From the NCBI RefSeq assembly GCF_000004195.4, contig NC_030683.2, positions 7,727,816-7,791,815 of the forward strand: a stretch of DNA of 64,000 nucleotides, written 5' to 3'. The notes beneath the pieces were generated by a model. The model did not search any database, had not been told where the DNA came from, and saw only the letters and a program-made list of their open reading frames with translations. Positions 14,521-26,200 of this stretch are shown here, one piece after another; position 1 is the first letter of the stretch, and every line of letters starts with the position of its first letter. A program made the translations under genes and the position numbers. Source of the stretch: Xenopus tropicalis (lineage: Eukaryota; Chordata; Amphibia; Anura; Pipidae).

Positions 14521-14886
14521 TGAAAATCAAGATGTTTAAGGAACAGTGGAGAGATTATTGACAGAGAGAGATAATGGCTCCCTTGTGCCGTATGACCTGT
14601 GCAAAGTATTTCTGCATGTCGGATAACTGTACAAAGTGGGATGTTGACCAAAAATCTGCACCTTACTTCAATATTCCGGCATATTTTATTGGTTCCTGCT
14701 GGTATTTTATTATTGTACTACAAGTCACACTCTTTCATATTAGCAGTGAGTAGCTAATGAATGTTCTGTACAGCGCTGAAACTCAGCCTAAATGTGTCTC
14801 AGCTGGAGCTGTAAGAGAGCAGACATCTTTCAGGTGCAGTTCAGGAGTCTGACTTCTGAAATATACCCTCGCCTTTATTTGGAAAG

Positions 14887-15592
14887 TACCGTATATACTC
14901 GAGTATAAGCCGATCCGAATATAAGCCCAGGTACGTAATTTTACCTAAGGAAACTGGAAAAATTTATTGACTCGAGTATAAGCCCTTCAATGGCGCAGCA
15001 TGAAAAGCATCCATATACCGGTATACAAAATCTTTAATCCCATAACTAAATACGGCATTTCTGTATTCTTGGTTGGGTTGGGTTGCTTGGTGTTACTTTT
15101 TATAGTAATGCAAACAATAGAAAACATCACAAAAGCCAAGGAATACTGTCTGAATAACCTTATTGACACTGCCCATAAATATATTGCGCCACTCACTGCG
15201 TCCCATAATGTGTACATGCTGCTTAATTCTGATGAACAGCGCCACGGTCGTCCAGGGAGGGGGGGCTCCAGTGTGCCTCATGGCGCGCCGCTCCCTATGT
15301 GCAGCATCGCGCCGCTGCACATAGGGAGCGGCGCGGTGCCACGGTCGTCCATGGGGGGTCCAGGAAGGGCTCCTGGGTGTTACTCATGGCATATCGCCCC
15401 CTATGTGCAGCGATGCGCATAGCATATACTTGCTGCTTAAGGCCGGCCACGGGAGGGGGGGTGGGGGCGCAACGACCATATTGCTTGTAGTTTGCGCGCA
15501 ATACCGTATATACCCGAGTATAAGCCGATGCTTACTTTTTAAGCACATTTGTAGGGCTGAAAAACTCGGCTTATACTCGAGTATATACGGTA
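14887..15592. mobile_element. DNA-transposon relic with 'TATACTCGAGTATAAGCC' termini
   Basis: The left end 'taccgtatatactcgagtat' (from 14887) is matched in reverse by the right end 'atactcgagtatatacggta' (to 15592), with TA at both borders. A second forward copy of the terminus lies at about 15504. So 15504-15592 is by itself a complete short foldback element, and 14887-15003 is another partial end. A GC-rich block with a strong hairpin (15284-15335) lies between. No transposase can be read; open frames here are incidental. The family was not identified with certainty. Confidence 0.7.
15284..15335. repeat. Perfect 21-bp inverted repeat (hairpin)
   Basis: The arm 15284-15304 ('cgcgccgctccctatgtgca' plus g) is exactly reverse-complementary to 15315-15335, with a 10-base loop 'catcgcgccg'. 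It lies inside the transposon relic and its surroundings contain partial further copies of 'ccctatgtgcagc' (about 15402-15414). Confidence 0.85.
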
Positions 15593-16089
15593 GGTTAAAT
15601 TTATAAATGCTTTAAAAAAAATAGCTTAGAAAATGCTTAAGAATAAAGAAATAAATCCCAGCTTTAAACACAAGGTCATTTATTATTTGGATAGATAGGG
15701 AAATGTATACTTTACCTAGGCAAAGGTATTTCATTCTTGGAGACAAAATATTCTGTACTATAGGAGGAAAATGCAGTCCCATTCTGTGTAACTTGCCTAT
15801 ATCCACTACCTGCAACTGTAAATAGGCTACTGTGTGGTATAAAGTGTCTTTAAAGGGCTACAATGCCCTCTACTTTTTCTACAGAATTGTGTTAGTATAG
15901 GATCATAAGATCTGATAAAAAAATCAGATTTTTACTTCCTTTCTAGTATAGCTATGCCATCAGTGCTTATGGATAGATCACACTTTGGCATAAATATATG
16001 ATTGTTTTGTGCGCCAAATAAAGGTTTCATGTGTAAAGCTACTAATACTTTTATTACCATACAGTACCCCTCCTCAGTTTCTACTAGAG

Positions 16090-17122
16090 CAGTGCTGTCC
16101 AACTGGCGGCCCGCGACCCCCCTCTGTGTGGCCCCCCACCTGTCTGGCTGCTTTGATGGCTTACTCTTGTGTAAGCTTTAAATGGTATCAGTACTGAGAT
16201 TAACTGCCCCCCCTGCATAGTTCCACCTCAGATTCAGGCTGTAATCTCCCTGTATTGTTTAAACATGTAATCCCCTGTGTTGTTCCACCTTTTAATCCCT
16301 GCATTGTTCCCCCCCTGCAGTGTTCACACCTCAGGCTCAGACTGTAATCATCCACATTGTTCCCCTGTTCACACCTCAGGAGCAGTAGAAACCCACAAAT
16401 AATCCCTGCACACTATAAAAAGAACATATACTGAGGTGGTACTGCAATTAAAAAGTTTTTTAATATATAGTTATTGTTCAGACTGTAGGAGCAGTGCCAG
16501 CATTGTGTCACTGTATGCTGCCTGTGTGTGCCATACACACAGGCAGCATAGGGCAAGCAGTGAATGGCACACACAGGCAGCGTAGGGCAGGCAGAGTATG
16601 GCACACACAGGCAGCATAGGGCAGGCAGAGTATGGCACACACAGGTCAAGTATGGCACAAACCAGCCAAGAATGGCACATACAGTCAAAGTATGGCACAC
16701 GTAGGCAGGGTAGGGAAGGCAGAGTATGGAACACACATGCAGCATAGGGTAGGCAGAGTATGGCACACACAGGCAGCATAGGGCAGGCAGAGTATGGCAC
16801 ACACACACAGGCAGCATAGGGTAGGCAGAGTATGGCACACACAGGCAGCATAGGGCAGGCAGAGTATGGCACACACAGGCAGCATAGGGCAGGCAGAGTA
16901 TGGCACACACAGGCAGGGTAGGGCAGGCAGAGTATGGCACACACAGGCAGCATAGGGCAGGCAGAGTATGGCACACACAGGCAGGGTAGGGCACACACAG
17001 GCAGCATAGGGCAGGCAGAGTATGGCACACACAGGCAGGGTAGGGCAGGCAGAGTATGGCAGGTTTTTGCTGTACTACAACCAAATTCCAGCCCTCGGTA
17101 CCACAGAAGTTGGACAGCACTG
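16090..17122. mobile_element. hAT-type MITE with internal minisatellite
   Basis: The termini are 'cagtgctgtccaact' at 16090 and its exact reverse complement 'agttggacagcactg' ending at 17122. The flanks 'tactagag' and 'atctagag' agree at 6 of 8 positions, as expected for an aged 8-bp hAT target duplication. About half of the element (about 16500-17060) is a tandem array built on 'ggcacacacaggcagcatag' and 'ggcaggcagagtat'. No transposase frame is present. The long minus-strand frame of Cys-Leu-Pro-Tyr-Ala repeats is an array product. Confidence 0.85.
16500..17060. repeat. Minisatellite inside the hAT MITE (~34-bp unit)
   Basis: Units of the form 'ggcacacacaggcagcatag' followed by 'ggcaggcagagtat' repeat about 14 times. 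Deleted or expanded units occur, such as 'cacacacacacagg' near 16800. Degeneracy is greatest at the left end (16630-16700), so homogenisation appears recent toward the right. Confidence 0.9.
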
Positions 17123-17433
17123 ATCTAGAGGCATTAGACTTATTGGGGAAATTCCCCCGGCTGGGGTGGTTTGGCAGTGGTGAAGGTGAAATACACCTTT
17201 GAATTGGGCTAACGTGGTTGGTTGGAAAAAAGTGTCGATCACAGTTTCAACTTAAATCTCACTAATACGACTAAACCCTATCCAGCCCAATCCGGTTGAA
17301 TTAATATGTTGAAGGTGGGGAAGGGGGCAAGCCCCAAAAAGCAATAGGTCTTGCAGCTTATGAATATCACAATTGGGATTATAGTGTGTTGGGTTAAATA
17401 TAAACGGTAGGGAGTTACCCTTGCACATCTGAG

Positions 17434-18060
17434 GGTCGATTCACTAAAGGTCGGTATTTAGAGCGCTATTTATAGCATGCGTTTTTATTTTATCGTGTCT
17501 AATTTTTTGTGTCTTAACGCCCAATTCACTAAAAGGATATTTGCGTTAATTTAGACACAATACTGTTTGCGTTATTTAAGTCGCGAAGACTATTTTCGTG
17601 CGGTATTCGACGCAACACGCGCTAATTAACGCAGCATGCTACTTGTTGCGCGTGCTAATTAACACACATGCGCAACTTATCGCGCGCACGCCATGTTAGC
17701 CATACACAGCATTACGTTTGTAAAACTACTTTTTTTGAAAATGCCCATTTCCCTGCAAACTGGCGGCTGCGTCACTCTGGGGCCAACACAGACTTGAATA
17801 AATCCCACTGCAAAGTCCATATTGTGTTGCCAAAAGCTCATTAACTGTACTTTTCTATAATTACCGCCTGCTCCAAGTAGGGGTTAATTTTCGCAGAGAC
17901 TAATGCGATATTTAGCGCGTCTAAGTGTTTGTGAATCATGCGTTCGTTTCTGAGCGCAAATTAACTCAACGCGGTAAGATTAACACATGTGGTTGCACAC
18001 TAATTAACGCACACGATATGTGACTTAGCGCAGACGATAATACTTTAGTGAATCACGCTT
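17434..18060. mobile_element. Foldback MITE ('gattcactaaag' termini)
   Basis: The left end 'gattcactaaagg' (about 17438) is mirrored at the right by 'ctttagtgaatcacg' (about 18043-18057). The interior is full of 'ttaacgca', 'gcgcgcacg' and 'taattaacgc' motifs in both orientations, typical of an inverted-repeat element with no coding capacity. The exact ends and target duplication were not resolved. Confidence 0.6.
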
Positions 18061-18358
18061 TTTTTACACCCCAATTTTAACGCAAAAAAGCATGCGATAT
18101 GCGTTATCACACACCCCAGGGCCAAACGATCGGATTATTTTTTTTTAAAGAGAGTTGAGCTGACAGTTCCGGAAGCAAACCTAGAAACTGTAACAAAAGG
18201 GGATTATTTGTCCCAGGTTCATTCCTTATGAGGTTTTCTCTAAGAAAGGATTTGGCTGGGATGGAGAGCCATTATGTACTTGTCCTGTGAGGAGTAAGCG
18301 GCTTCCCGAGGGTTAAGGTGGAGCAGACTTATATGTAGTTCCAAGATATTTATCAGTT

Positions 18359-18622
18359 TCAGGAGTCTGAGCTAATCTTCCAGAAGGTTGTTTCAGTAGC
18401 TGGATAACCCCATCTTCTCTCTGGGTGCCCTTGGGGTACGAGGTGTTCTCCTAGGGGTAGGAGACCATTCCCCATGAAGTTCGAAGGCGAGATCTGGTAA
18501 TTTAGCTGTATCGGCTCTCCCTCCGGGTAGATCGATTGATGGTAAAAGTCGTTTTTAAAAAAGATTCTCAGTGTCTCTTGGGGTGCAAATAACTGCTGGG
18601 ATGCCATCCTTGTTTTCCACAA
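18359..18622 (-). other. Open frame of unknown origin, 87 codons
   Basis: A minus-strand frame with a balanced composition (for example 'LFAPQETLRIFFKNDFYHQS' and 'GYPATETTFWKISSDS') lies in repeat-rich DNA. I could not match it to a known domain, and it does not resemble the A2M region expected next on this strand. It may be a retroelement fragment or chance. Confidence 0.25.
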
Positions 18623-18689
18623 GGGAGAATGGGTATCCCTGTCTGTATCCTCAGCTGCTTGAGAGGGGCGTTTGTGAGTTTCTAAATTC

Positions 18690-18965
18690 TGAGCTCTTTA
18701 CGGCTTTCAAATGGGGGTCACTGACCCCGGCAACCAGAAATTGATTGCGCTGTGAGGCTACAATTTAATTCTCATTGCTACCTTTTAATACTTATATTTC
18801 TGTTAATATTGTAGTCTCTCATTCAAGCCACTAACTGGTTGCTAGGATCCTATTGGACCAGATTGTTGCTGAAATTCCAATCTTTCAAAAAATCCACAAA
18901 AAATTGAAGACCAATTGAAAATTGTCTGTTTACAAAACTTAATGGTGAATTGCCCTTTTAAGGAC
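18690..18965. repeat. Frog dispersed repeat ('ggttgctaggatcctattgg' family)
   Basis: The segment contains 'caaatgggggtcactgaccc', 'ggttgctaggatcctattgg' and 'gaccaattgaaaattgtctg', and ends in 'aatggtgaattgccctttt'. The same string order recurs at 41850-42150, 42715-42945, 48370-48665 and 53965-54420. Confidence 0.75.
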
Positions 18966-20108
18966 ATTGGGACATTCTGTGCATAAAGCTACTAAAAATG
19001 CCTCCCCCTTTCAACTATAAATACAGTCAGGTGATCCAAGTGGTGGCCAATAAGAAGGGCAACCATTTGGAAGCTTTAATCTTGAAAGCAAGTAGTGTGG
19101 TAAAACTTAGTGTAAATTGTATGATGAAGTAGCAGAGTTCTAGATCAGATTAAAATCAATGTAGGACTGGTCAGGCCAACTTGTATATTGCAATATATAG
19201 ACATCTAATAATAGTAACCTCTATTTGTCTCTATTATCATGGGACAGTCCCAGACTGTGAAGTCTAAAGGCCCAGACTAAAACTGCCTGGCTGGGCATGG
19301 CCTAGATTTATTGGAGAGAGCCCGGAGATGCCCTGTTTTTAAATCGGTTATGTTAGATAACCACTAGGATGGGCTAAGGGATGAGGCTGGATCCATATAT
19401 TCAGATTCTCCTTAGGGGGGGCCCAGGCATTTATTCATTCTGCAAAGGCATAGCATACAGCCAGCAACGGCAGCTCTGGGCGTTATACAAAGAGCAATAA
19501 TGACAGATAGGGGTGTTATACACAGAGCAGCACAGTAGGACACAGCAGAATGTCACAGTCACCTTGATGCAAGTAGTTAGTCACAGAGGCCCCAATACTG
19601 AGACCCCACTAAGAAAGGACAAGTGGAATGCAACCTCAGCGCACGTCTTTTCAATTTTTTGTTATGTGTACAAATGACTGCACAACACAGGAGTAGATCA
19701 GTTTATACTCAGCTTTTATTGGTGGCTACACATTGACGGCAGCAGTAGAGATCTGGACCCCAGGGAATGCCCAATGTCTAGGTAAGAAGGCATGAAATGA
19801 AAGAATAACACCTTATGGGCAGAACGATTCCCAGAATTCCAAAGGCATAAATACAGGAGAACATGGGAATATGACCAGCTCCATGTTTGTGCCCCGAGGG
19901 CAGTACGGCTTGCAGCTTTGTTCAAGGATTTAATAGCCTCTAGTATTCCTAACTTCATTTAACCAACACAAGCAAATTAACCAAGGTTATAGTAACCCCC
20001 CCCACACTAATATTAAATGGGGTTGTTTATACTTCAATAAACAACCCCGGTTCCCAACTCTGGCTTTTCAATAAAGCCCTTCAGCAATCATGTTGTTCAG
20101 TACACTAC
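18966..20108. other. No gene recognised; low-information DNA
   Basis: This stretch lies directly 3' of the last visible exon of the A2M-like gene on the minus strand. I see no further A2M exon, no polyadenylation context tied to it, and only unclassified repeat-like sequence. The next expected exons (after the 'FCLSEESGLG' exon) are not here. Confidence 0.5.
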
Positions 20109-20240
20109 AGGGTGGAGGTGAAGTTGGATGGATAATTGGTCATCCCAAGTCCACTCTCCTCTGAAAGACAGAACATGGAAGCTTGCCATTGGCTGCTGGT
20201 GTCCGGGACTCGCAGGGTTACAGATGCTGAGCCGCTCTCA
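20109..20240 (-). CDS. A2M-like exon 20 ('FCLSEESGLG')
   Basis: The acceptor 'ttcctgccag' at 20241 leads into a frame containing 'ASVTLRVPDTSSQWQASMF' and 'CLSEESGLGMT', the conserved block that follows 'PEIWSFDVV' in A2M. The donor after 20109 ('gtagtg') is needed because a TAG comes 1 base later in frame. The exon ends in phase 2. It is the last A2M exon visible on the left. Confidence 0.85.
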
Positions 20241-23200
20241 CTGGCAGGAAGAATGAGAAGTCCCAATTAGAGTCAGGGTGAATGATTCCTGCATGTTGTG
20301 ATGAAGCGCTAGAGCCACATTATATGTTATGGAGGTTACAAAGCTAGGTGGAATAATGCTGGGCATGGTGTTCCTCCTGCAGCTACAGTTGGCCCGTGTA
20401 TGGCCACCTTAACTGTAGCAATGTCATTCCGTGGCCCAAGCTAGGGAATATCACAGGCCACAAATCACTGGAGAAAGCCTTCTACTCAACCCTCTAACTC
20501 AATGGCAGGCATTCAGTACAGGGCTCCCTTGTTCTTGGCAATGTGTTCTCTGCACCTTGCCCTGGATTTGTAAGCCCCAGATTACATCTGTGGTATCCAT
20601 CAATCATAATATTCCTTTTAAAGATTAGAACTTCAGTAACTACGGTATGAAATAGCAAATGTAAAGTTTGCTTCAGTTCTAATAATCCCTATAATATGAG
20701 GGAAGAAAACATCATTTTGCTTCTTTGTAGATACCTGGTAATGTGGGGAGCCTGTCCTTACGGAGGATTATAGACCGAAAATTAGGGGTCTTCACAGAGA
20801 AAAGAACAAGAGCCACACAACTGAGGAACTGAACTTTCACATGAGGCAGAAAATGGGCCCAAGTCTGGGCAGATTCTCTTAATGTCTTTTAGAGGGGCCT
20901 GGATGAGTTCTTGATCAAGAAGAATATCCAAGGCCACAGTGATATCAAGATCAACAGTTATTTTGTGTGTGTATGTTACATAGGGTTGAAAAAAGATCTA
21001 TCAAGTCCATCAAGTTCAACCCTTCCAAGTAAACCCAGCACCCACAACCCATACTTACTTATATATACACTTACATACATAAACTATAAATACAACCACT
21101 AGTACTAACTGTAGATATTAGTATGACAATAGCCTTGGATATTCTGATTGCTCAAGAACTCATCCATGCATGTGTCATTCTTGTATGTGCAAAGGGGGAG
21201 GTCATTTGGAGAGGTGGAACTTGATGGACAGTCATCTTTTTTTAACCCAAATTAAATAACCATTACCATTATCTAGATTCTGTATCAGAGACACTTACCC
21301 AACCATGACCACATCGAAACTCCAGATTTCAGGGAAAGCATATTTCAGTTTTGTGACTTTTGGGAATTGCTCTGCAAATGTGAAATAAATACAGATCAGT
21401 TATGTATCTGCAAGTTCCTGCCATTAAATGGATCAAATGAAAAAAAAACATTTATAGAAAGGAAAGGGATATGAAACATATTGGCAGCAGGTACTTCCAA
21501 AAGGGTATGTTCCCTTAAGAACTGAACTTAGATACTATTTTATGGTGCAATAGCAAAGCATCGGAGCCTGTGGCAAATGCTCATAAAAGGTCCAAGCTGA
21601 GTGGCTAAAAAGAAATTGGCTTGAAAGTCTGAGGCATCACCAACTGGTGTGGAGGATAGTGAATACTCATTATCTATGATATACCAGCATTGATGCCACA
21701 TGGAGGCCAGCGTCTTCCTGATGGCTGGAGAAGGTAAAGCCTACTGAGAAATAGAGTCCTTTCTCTGCTTGGTTAGTGGCTTTAGCTTCACCGATAACAT
21801 AAGGATTACATGGCACATATGGCATAATCTCTCATTGAGGACCCAAAGCTAGCCTACCGCTAAGTTCCGTGTAAGCCTTAATTAGTAATCACTGGGGACA
21901 TAGGAATATAGTGCAAAGGCAAACAGAGCTCCACCATATATTGCACAAAGGAATATGCAGGGCCACAAGCAAGGCTGCCATCAGAAATAATGGACTTGGG
22001 TTATTAGTCCGCTGCTTGCTCAGGCCCCCAGAAAGCTGGGACATGCCAGCAAAGTAAAATGGACCCTGAGTCTAAATTATGTCTAAATAGATTAAGTCCA
22101 ACTATATCCCCTGATACACCAAGTCCAACCCAAACAGGTCACTGATCCACCCAAACCCTTCCATTCTGTGGCAAGCTTGGCCGTCTTGGGAATCTGCAAA
22201 TCTTGATTATCGCTAGGTGTGAATGTCTCTGGGTTACCCATAGCAACAGGCAAAAGGTTAGAACGTCATATTAACTCATGGGGGACATTTATCAAAGTGG
22301 GAAATTAGAGCTCACCACAGAAAAATTTGCCCACTTTCTACTCATTTGTATGGGATTTTTAGAAGTGTGTTTAGAGTTCAACAATGGTGAACTCTACCTT
22401 TCACCCATGAATAAATACGCGTCTGACAATGTCATAGAAATGAATAGAAAGTGGGGACATATTTCTGTAGTAATTCTTAATTTCACACTTTGATAAAACT
22501 GACCCATCATATTGAGTGCTTCATTCATAATTAAGTGGAGGTACCATACGTAGCACTCCGTATCAGTGGAATCCATGCAAAGTGTACTTTATATAAGCGT
22601 TGGTGATACACAAAGTAGCTCAAAACATGTTACCCTCAAATGTATTGTAATGATGTTTCTTATATTTTGTGTTATGGAGCATCATCCTCTGCCTAAAGAA
22701 ATACCCTCTGGACCTTCTTAGGTCGCCACATATCCAAGGTCTCTGCAGGGATGTGTTTGTAGCAAAAATTAAGCCAGCGTTCTAAATGAAAGGGAAACAG
22801 AACATAAATATTAAGTGACAATAGAGCGCATTACAGTTCACTAGAGGGGGATTCCTAAGTTTTCTGCTGGGGCATGTTTATAAAGGGGTATCGGCAGTAG
22901 CTGAACTGCAAAAGAGCCGTTGACATGTGTTCTCTACTTGACCCAGCAGTAGCAGCACATCAGATCTATGATATGAGACCTTCTCTCTACAATGATGTGC
23001 TCTCATCATCTCTTGGCACCCAACTCTTGCCACACTTACCCAGTTAAATCCAGCCTTGGCACACTAGCTCAACTTGCTACCTCAGAAGATGTTCTCCATA
23101 AGTTGAAAGTGAGTGAAGAAAGCCACAAACTGACCCTGACCGCCCCCACATCAAGCCCATGCTTTCCTGCTACAAACAAGCTGTTCCATTAGCGAAACTG

Positions 23201-26200
23201 CTGTACTTTTCTTCTTCCATCTCCGACCTACCTTTTTAATCGCCATACTTGGATGCAACATCTAACTACCTTCTGTGCCACCTCCTCCACCCATTACTGT
23301 AACTGCTTAAGCCCTTGCTCAAAACAGATCACATTAGACTCAGTGTCCAATGACAATATCAACAGAACTTGCAATACAGTGACATCTACTTTACACTCTT
23401 TTTACAGTAAATGAAGTACAATTGGTCTGCTCCCACCCCACCATCTGCTCCCTTGACCCTGTACCTTCTCACGTCCTTCACCCAAGTTCTGATACACTCA
23501 GCCCTTCACTTGCCCATATACTTAACTTTTCACTTTCTGCAGGTACTTTTCTATCTTCATACAAACCAGTACTAATCTTTATCCTTAAAAAAACCCTGAC
23601 CCCAGCTCTCCTACCAACTATTGTCCAGTTTCACTACTCCAAACTGTTGGAAAGGCTTTTTTTAACTGCCTCGGCCAGTATCACACTCACAGCTCCATGC
23701 TTGATCCTCTGCAAACTGGCTTCTGCCCAACACACTCAGCAAAATCTGCACTCGCCAAAATAACAGTGATCTTCTCTTGGCAAAGTCTAAAGGACATTAT
23801 GGAATATTTGTCCTTCTAGATCTCTTCAAAACCTTTGACAATGTTGACCACCCACTCCTCTTAAACATTTCTCTAACTTTACCTCATCCTAGGAAAACAT
23901 ATACAGATTTTGGACTTCAATACCACCTTTATGCTGATGATGCCCAACTCTACCATTCTACTTTTGACCTCTCTTCTTATGTCCTTTCCCAAGTTAAACA
24001 TTGCCTTTCTGCTATCTCCTTGGATGTTACAGCACCACCTGAATCTCTCTAAACCAGAATGTATCATATTTCCACATACATCTTACCCCTTATTTCAGGT
24101 TTCACTCACACTTTACAACATCACCTTACAATCAGCCACACAGGGGCGCTGCCTAGGAATTATCTTTGACACCCGTTTGTCTTTTACACCATACTGTACT
24201 TCCAAACACTTGCTAAGTCCTGTCGCTTTCATGTGCGCAACATTGGCTGTATACAACTAAATGTCATTTCCTGCCATGACTACTGTAACTTAATCCTTGC
24301 AGGTGTCCCAATATATCGTTTTTCGCAACTCCAATCTGTAAAAAACTCTGCTGATTCAACTATCTCATCACTCCACATCAGATTCTCCACTATGCACATC
24401 CCTCACTGGCTCCCAGTCACCTCTAGAATTGACTCTGTCGCCAACTGCACAATTCTATCAGGCTTCTTCCTGTTTCCTGAACTTGAGCCATGAGCTATCA
24501 GACTACAACCTCATGCCTATTTGCCCCTTACATGCCCAGATAACCAGTTTGCCCGGATCCCCCTCCACAGCTGATTTTATTCTGGGTGGATTCTATAGTA
24601 TTGTGTCATCTACTAACACAGAAACATTGCTTTTAATGCCTGCCCTGAGTCATGAATGGATGAAATCAAAGTAGACCCAATACAGAACCCTGAGTCCATC
24701 AGCCATTTCTCTATCCCTGTACAAACCACCTTCTGGACATAGAGTGAAGGGCAATTATCTGCCCAACGATAGCCTGTATTAATATTTACAAAATGCTTAC
24801 TTGGAAGTCAAAATAAGCAGATCCTTCCCTATAAAATAACACAGAATCAGATCCATTGCCTTCAATGCATGGTGTTTCCGGCTCCTCTGGAACAAGATGG
24901 TTCTGCATAAACCCAATTTCCTGATTATACAGAGCATATTCCAACTGAAACAGAAAAGAGCAAAGTAGCTGAACTGAAACTGATCATTTGTTTCTTTTTT
25001 TAAGCACATTCACAGGCCAATTAGATGTTAGGACATGGCTGCTGATACAGTGAGGGATAGAACAGTGGGGCTTATTATTAAAGCAGGGCTGCTTTATTAG
25101 AAGGACGAAAGGCGCATTTGACCCATCATGACCTTTGTCTTAGTCCAACGTGCCACAAAGTAGAAATCAAGTGCACGTGTTCTTTGTATGGTTGGGTCAG
25201 AGTTGGGTATACTTGGGTCAGAGTTGGGTATAGCTGGGTCAGAGTTGGGTCAGGGTTGGGTCAGAGTTGTGTAGGGTTGGGTCAGAGTTGGGTAGGGTTG
25301 GGTCAGAGTTGGGTAGGGTTGGGTCAGAGTTGGGTAGGGTTGGGTAAGAGTTGGGTAGGGTCAGAGTTGAGTTGGGTAGGGTTGGGTCAGAGAAATACAT
25401 TAAATTTGTTTTATTTAAGAGCCAAAGTAAGCAGCACAGCGATGCAGTAATTAGCACTGTGGCCTGGGGGTCCACAAGTTCTCCATGTAGTTAAATGGGT
25501 TTTCTCTGGGCACTTTAGTTCCCTCCCACACTCCCATACAGGCAAGTAAACTGGCTACTAATAAAATGAATAACTCTAGTGTGTGTAAATGTAACAGGGA
25601 CTTTGACTGTAAGCTCCAGTGCAGCAGGGACAGATTTACACCACACACAAAGTGCTACAGAATACGTTGCTGATCCTTAAAGATAATCACGACAATGAAC
25701 ATTTGCTCCTATTTTAGTGCCAAGTCCCTAGTGTAACAAACGTTACATTTCTCCATGCCGCACCTCCTCAGCTGTGATTTGCCCCTTATTATTATGTAGA
25801 AGAATGCTGGAGTCAATGATCTGGAGGCCACACAGGGATCCGGGGTCGGCTTTTAGCATCAGGTAGACATCAGATCCAGGAGCCCCTTCAGATGCCGAGA
25901 AGCTCAGGGAAACCTTAGAAGAAAACAACAAGGAACAAAGGAAAATAACATTAAATAAGTCGTTCTGTTGTACATTTATGGCCTCTCACTAACAGAGAAG
26001 CCATTTCCCAAAATATAATGTAATGAAACTTATGCATAAATTCATTTTACTGAGAAAGTATGTAGGTAACACAACTTCAAATGTTCTTGGCTTCCACCTT
26101 CTAATATGTTCTAATGATAAGCGCCCAAACCAAAACTTTGGCTTCTGTCATACTGTGACCCATAACAACATCCATTACTTAGAACCCAGCGCTACCTACA

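Noticed and set aside
16413..17120. 235-codon minus-strand frame rich in Cys-Leu-Pro-Tyr-Ala
   Set aside because: It is the antisense reading of the minisatellite inside the hAT MITE, and begins and ends in noncoding element ends.
22278..22576. Paired open frames of 60-71 codons on opposite strands
   Set aside because: They reflect the symmetry of a foldback MITE, not a gene or an A2M exon.
23777..24493. Functional reverse-transcriptase gene
   Set aside because: The conserved blocks lie in several frames with stops between them. It is a decayed LINE fragment inside an intron.
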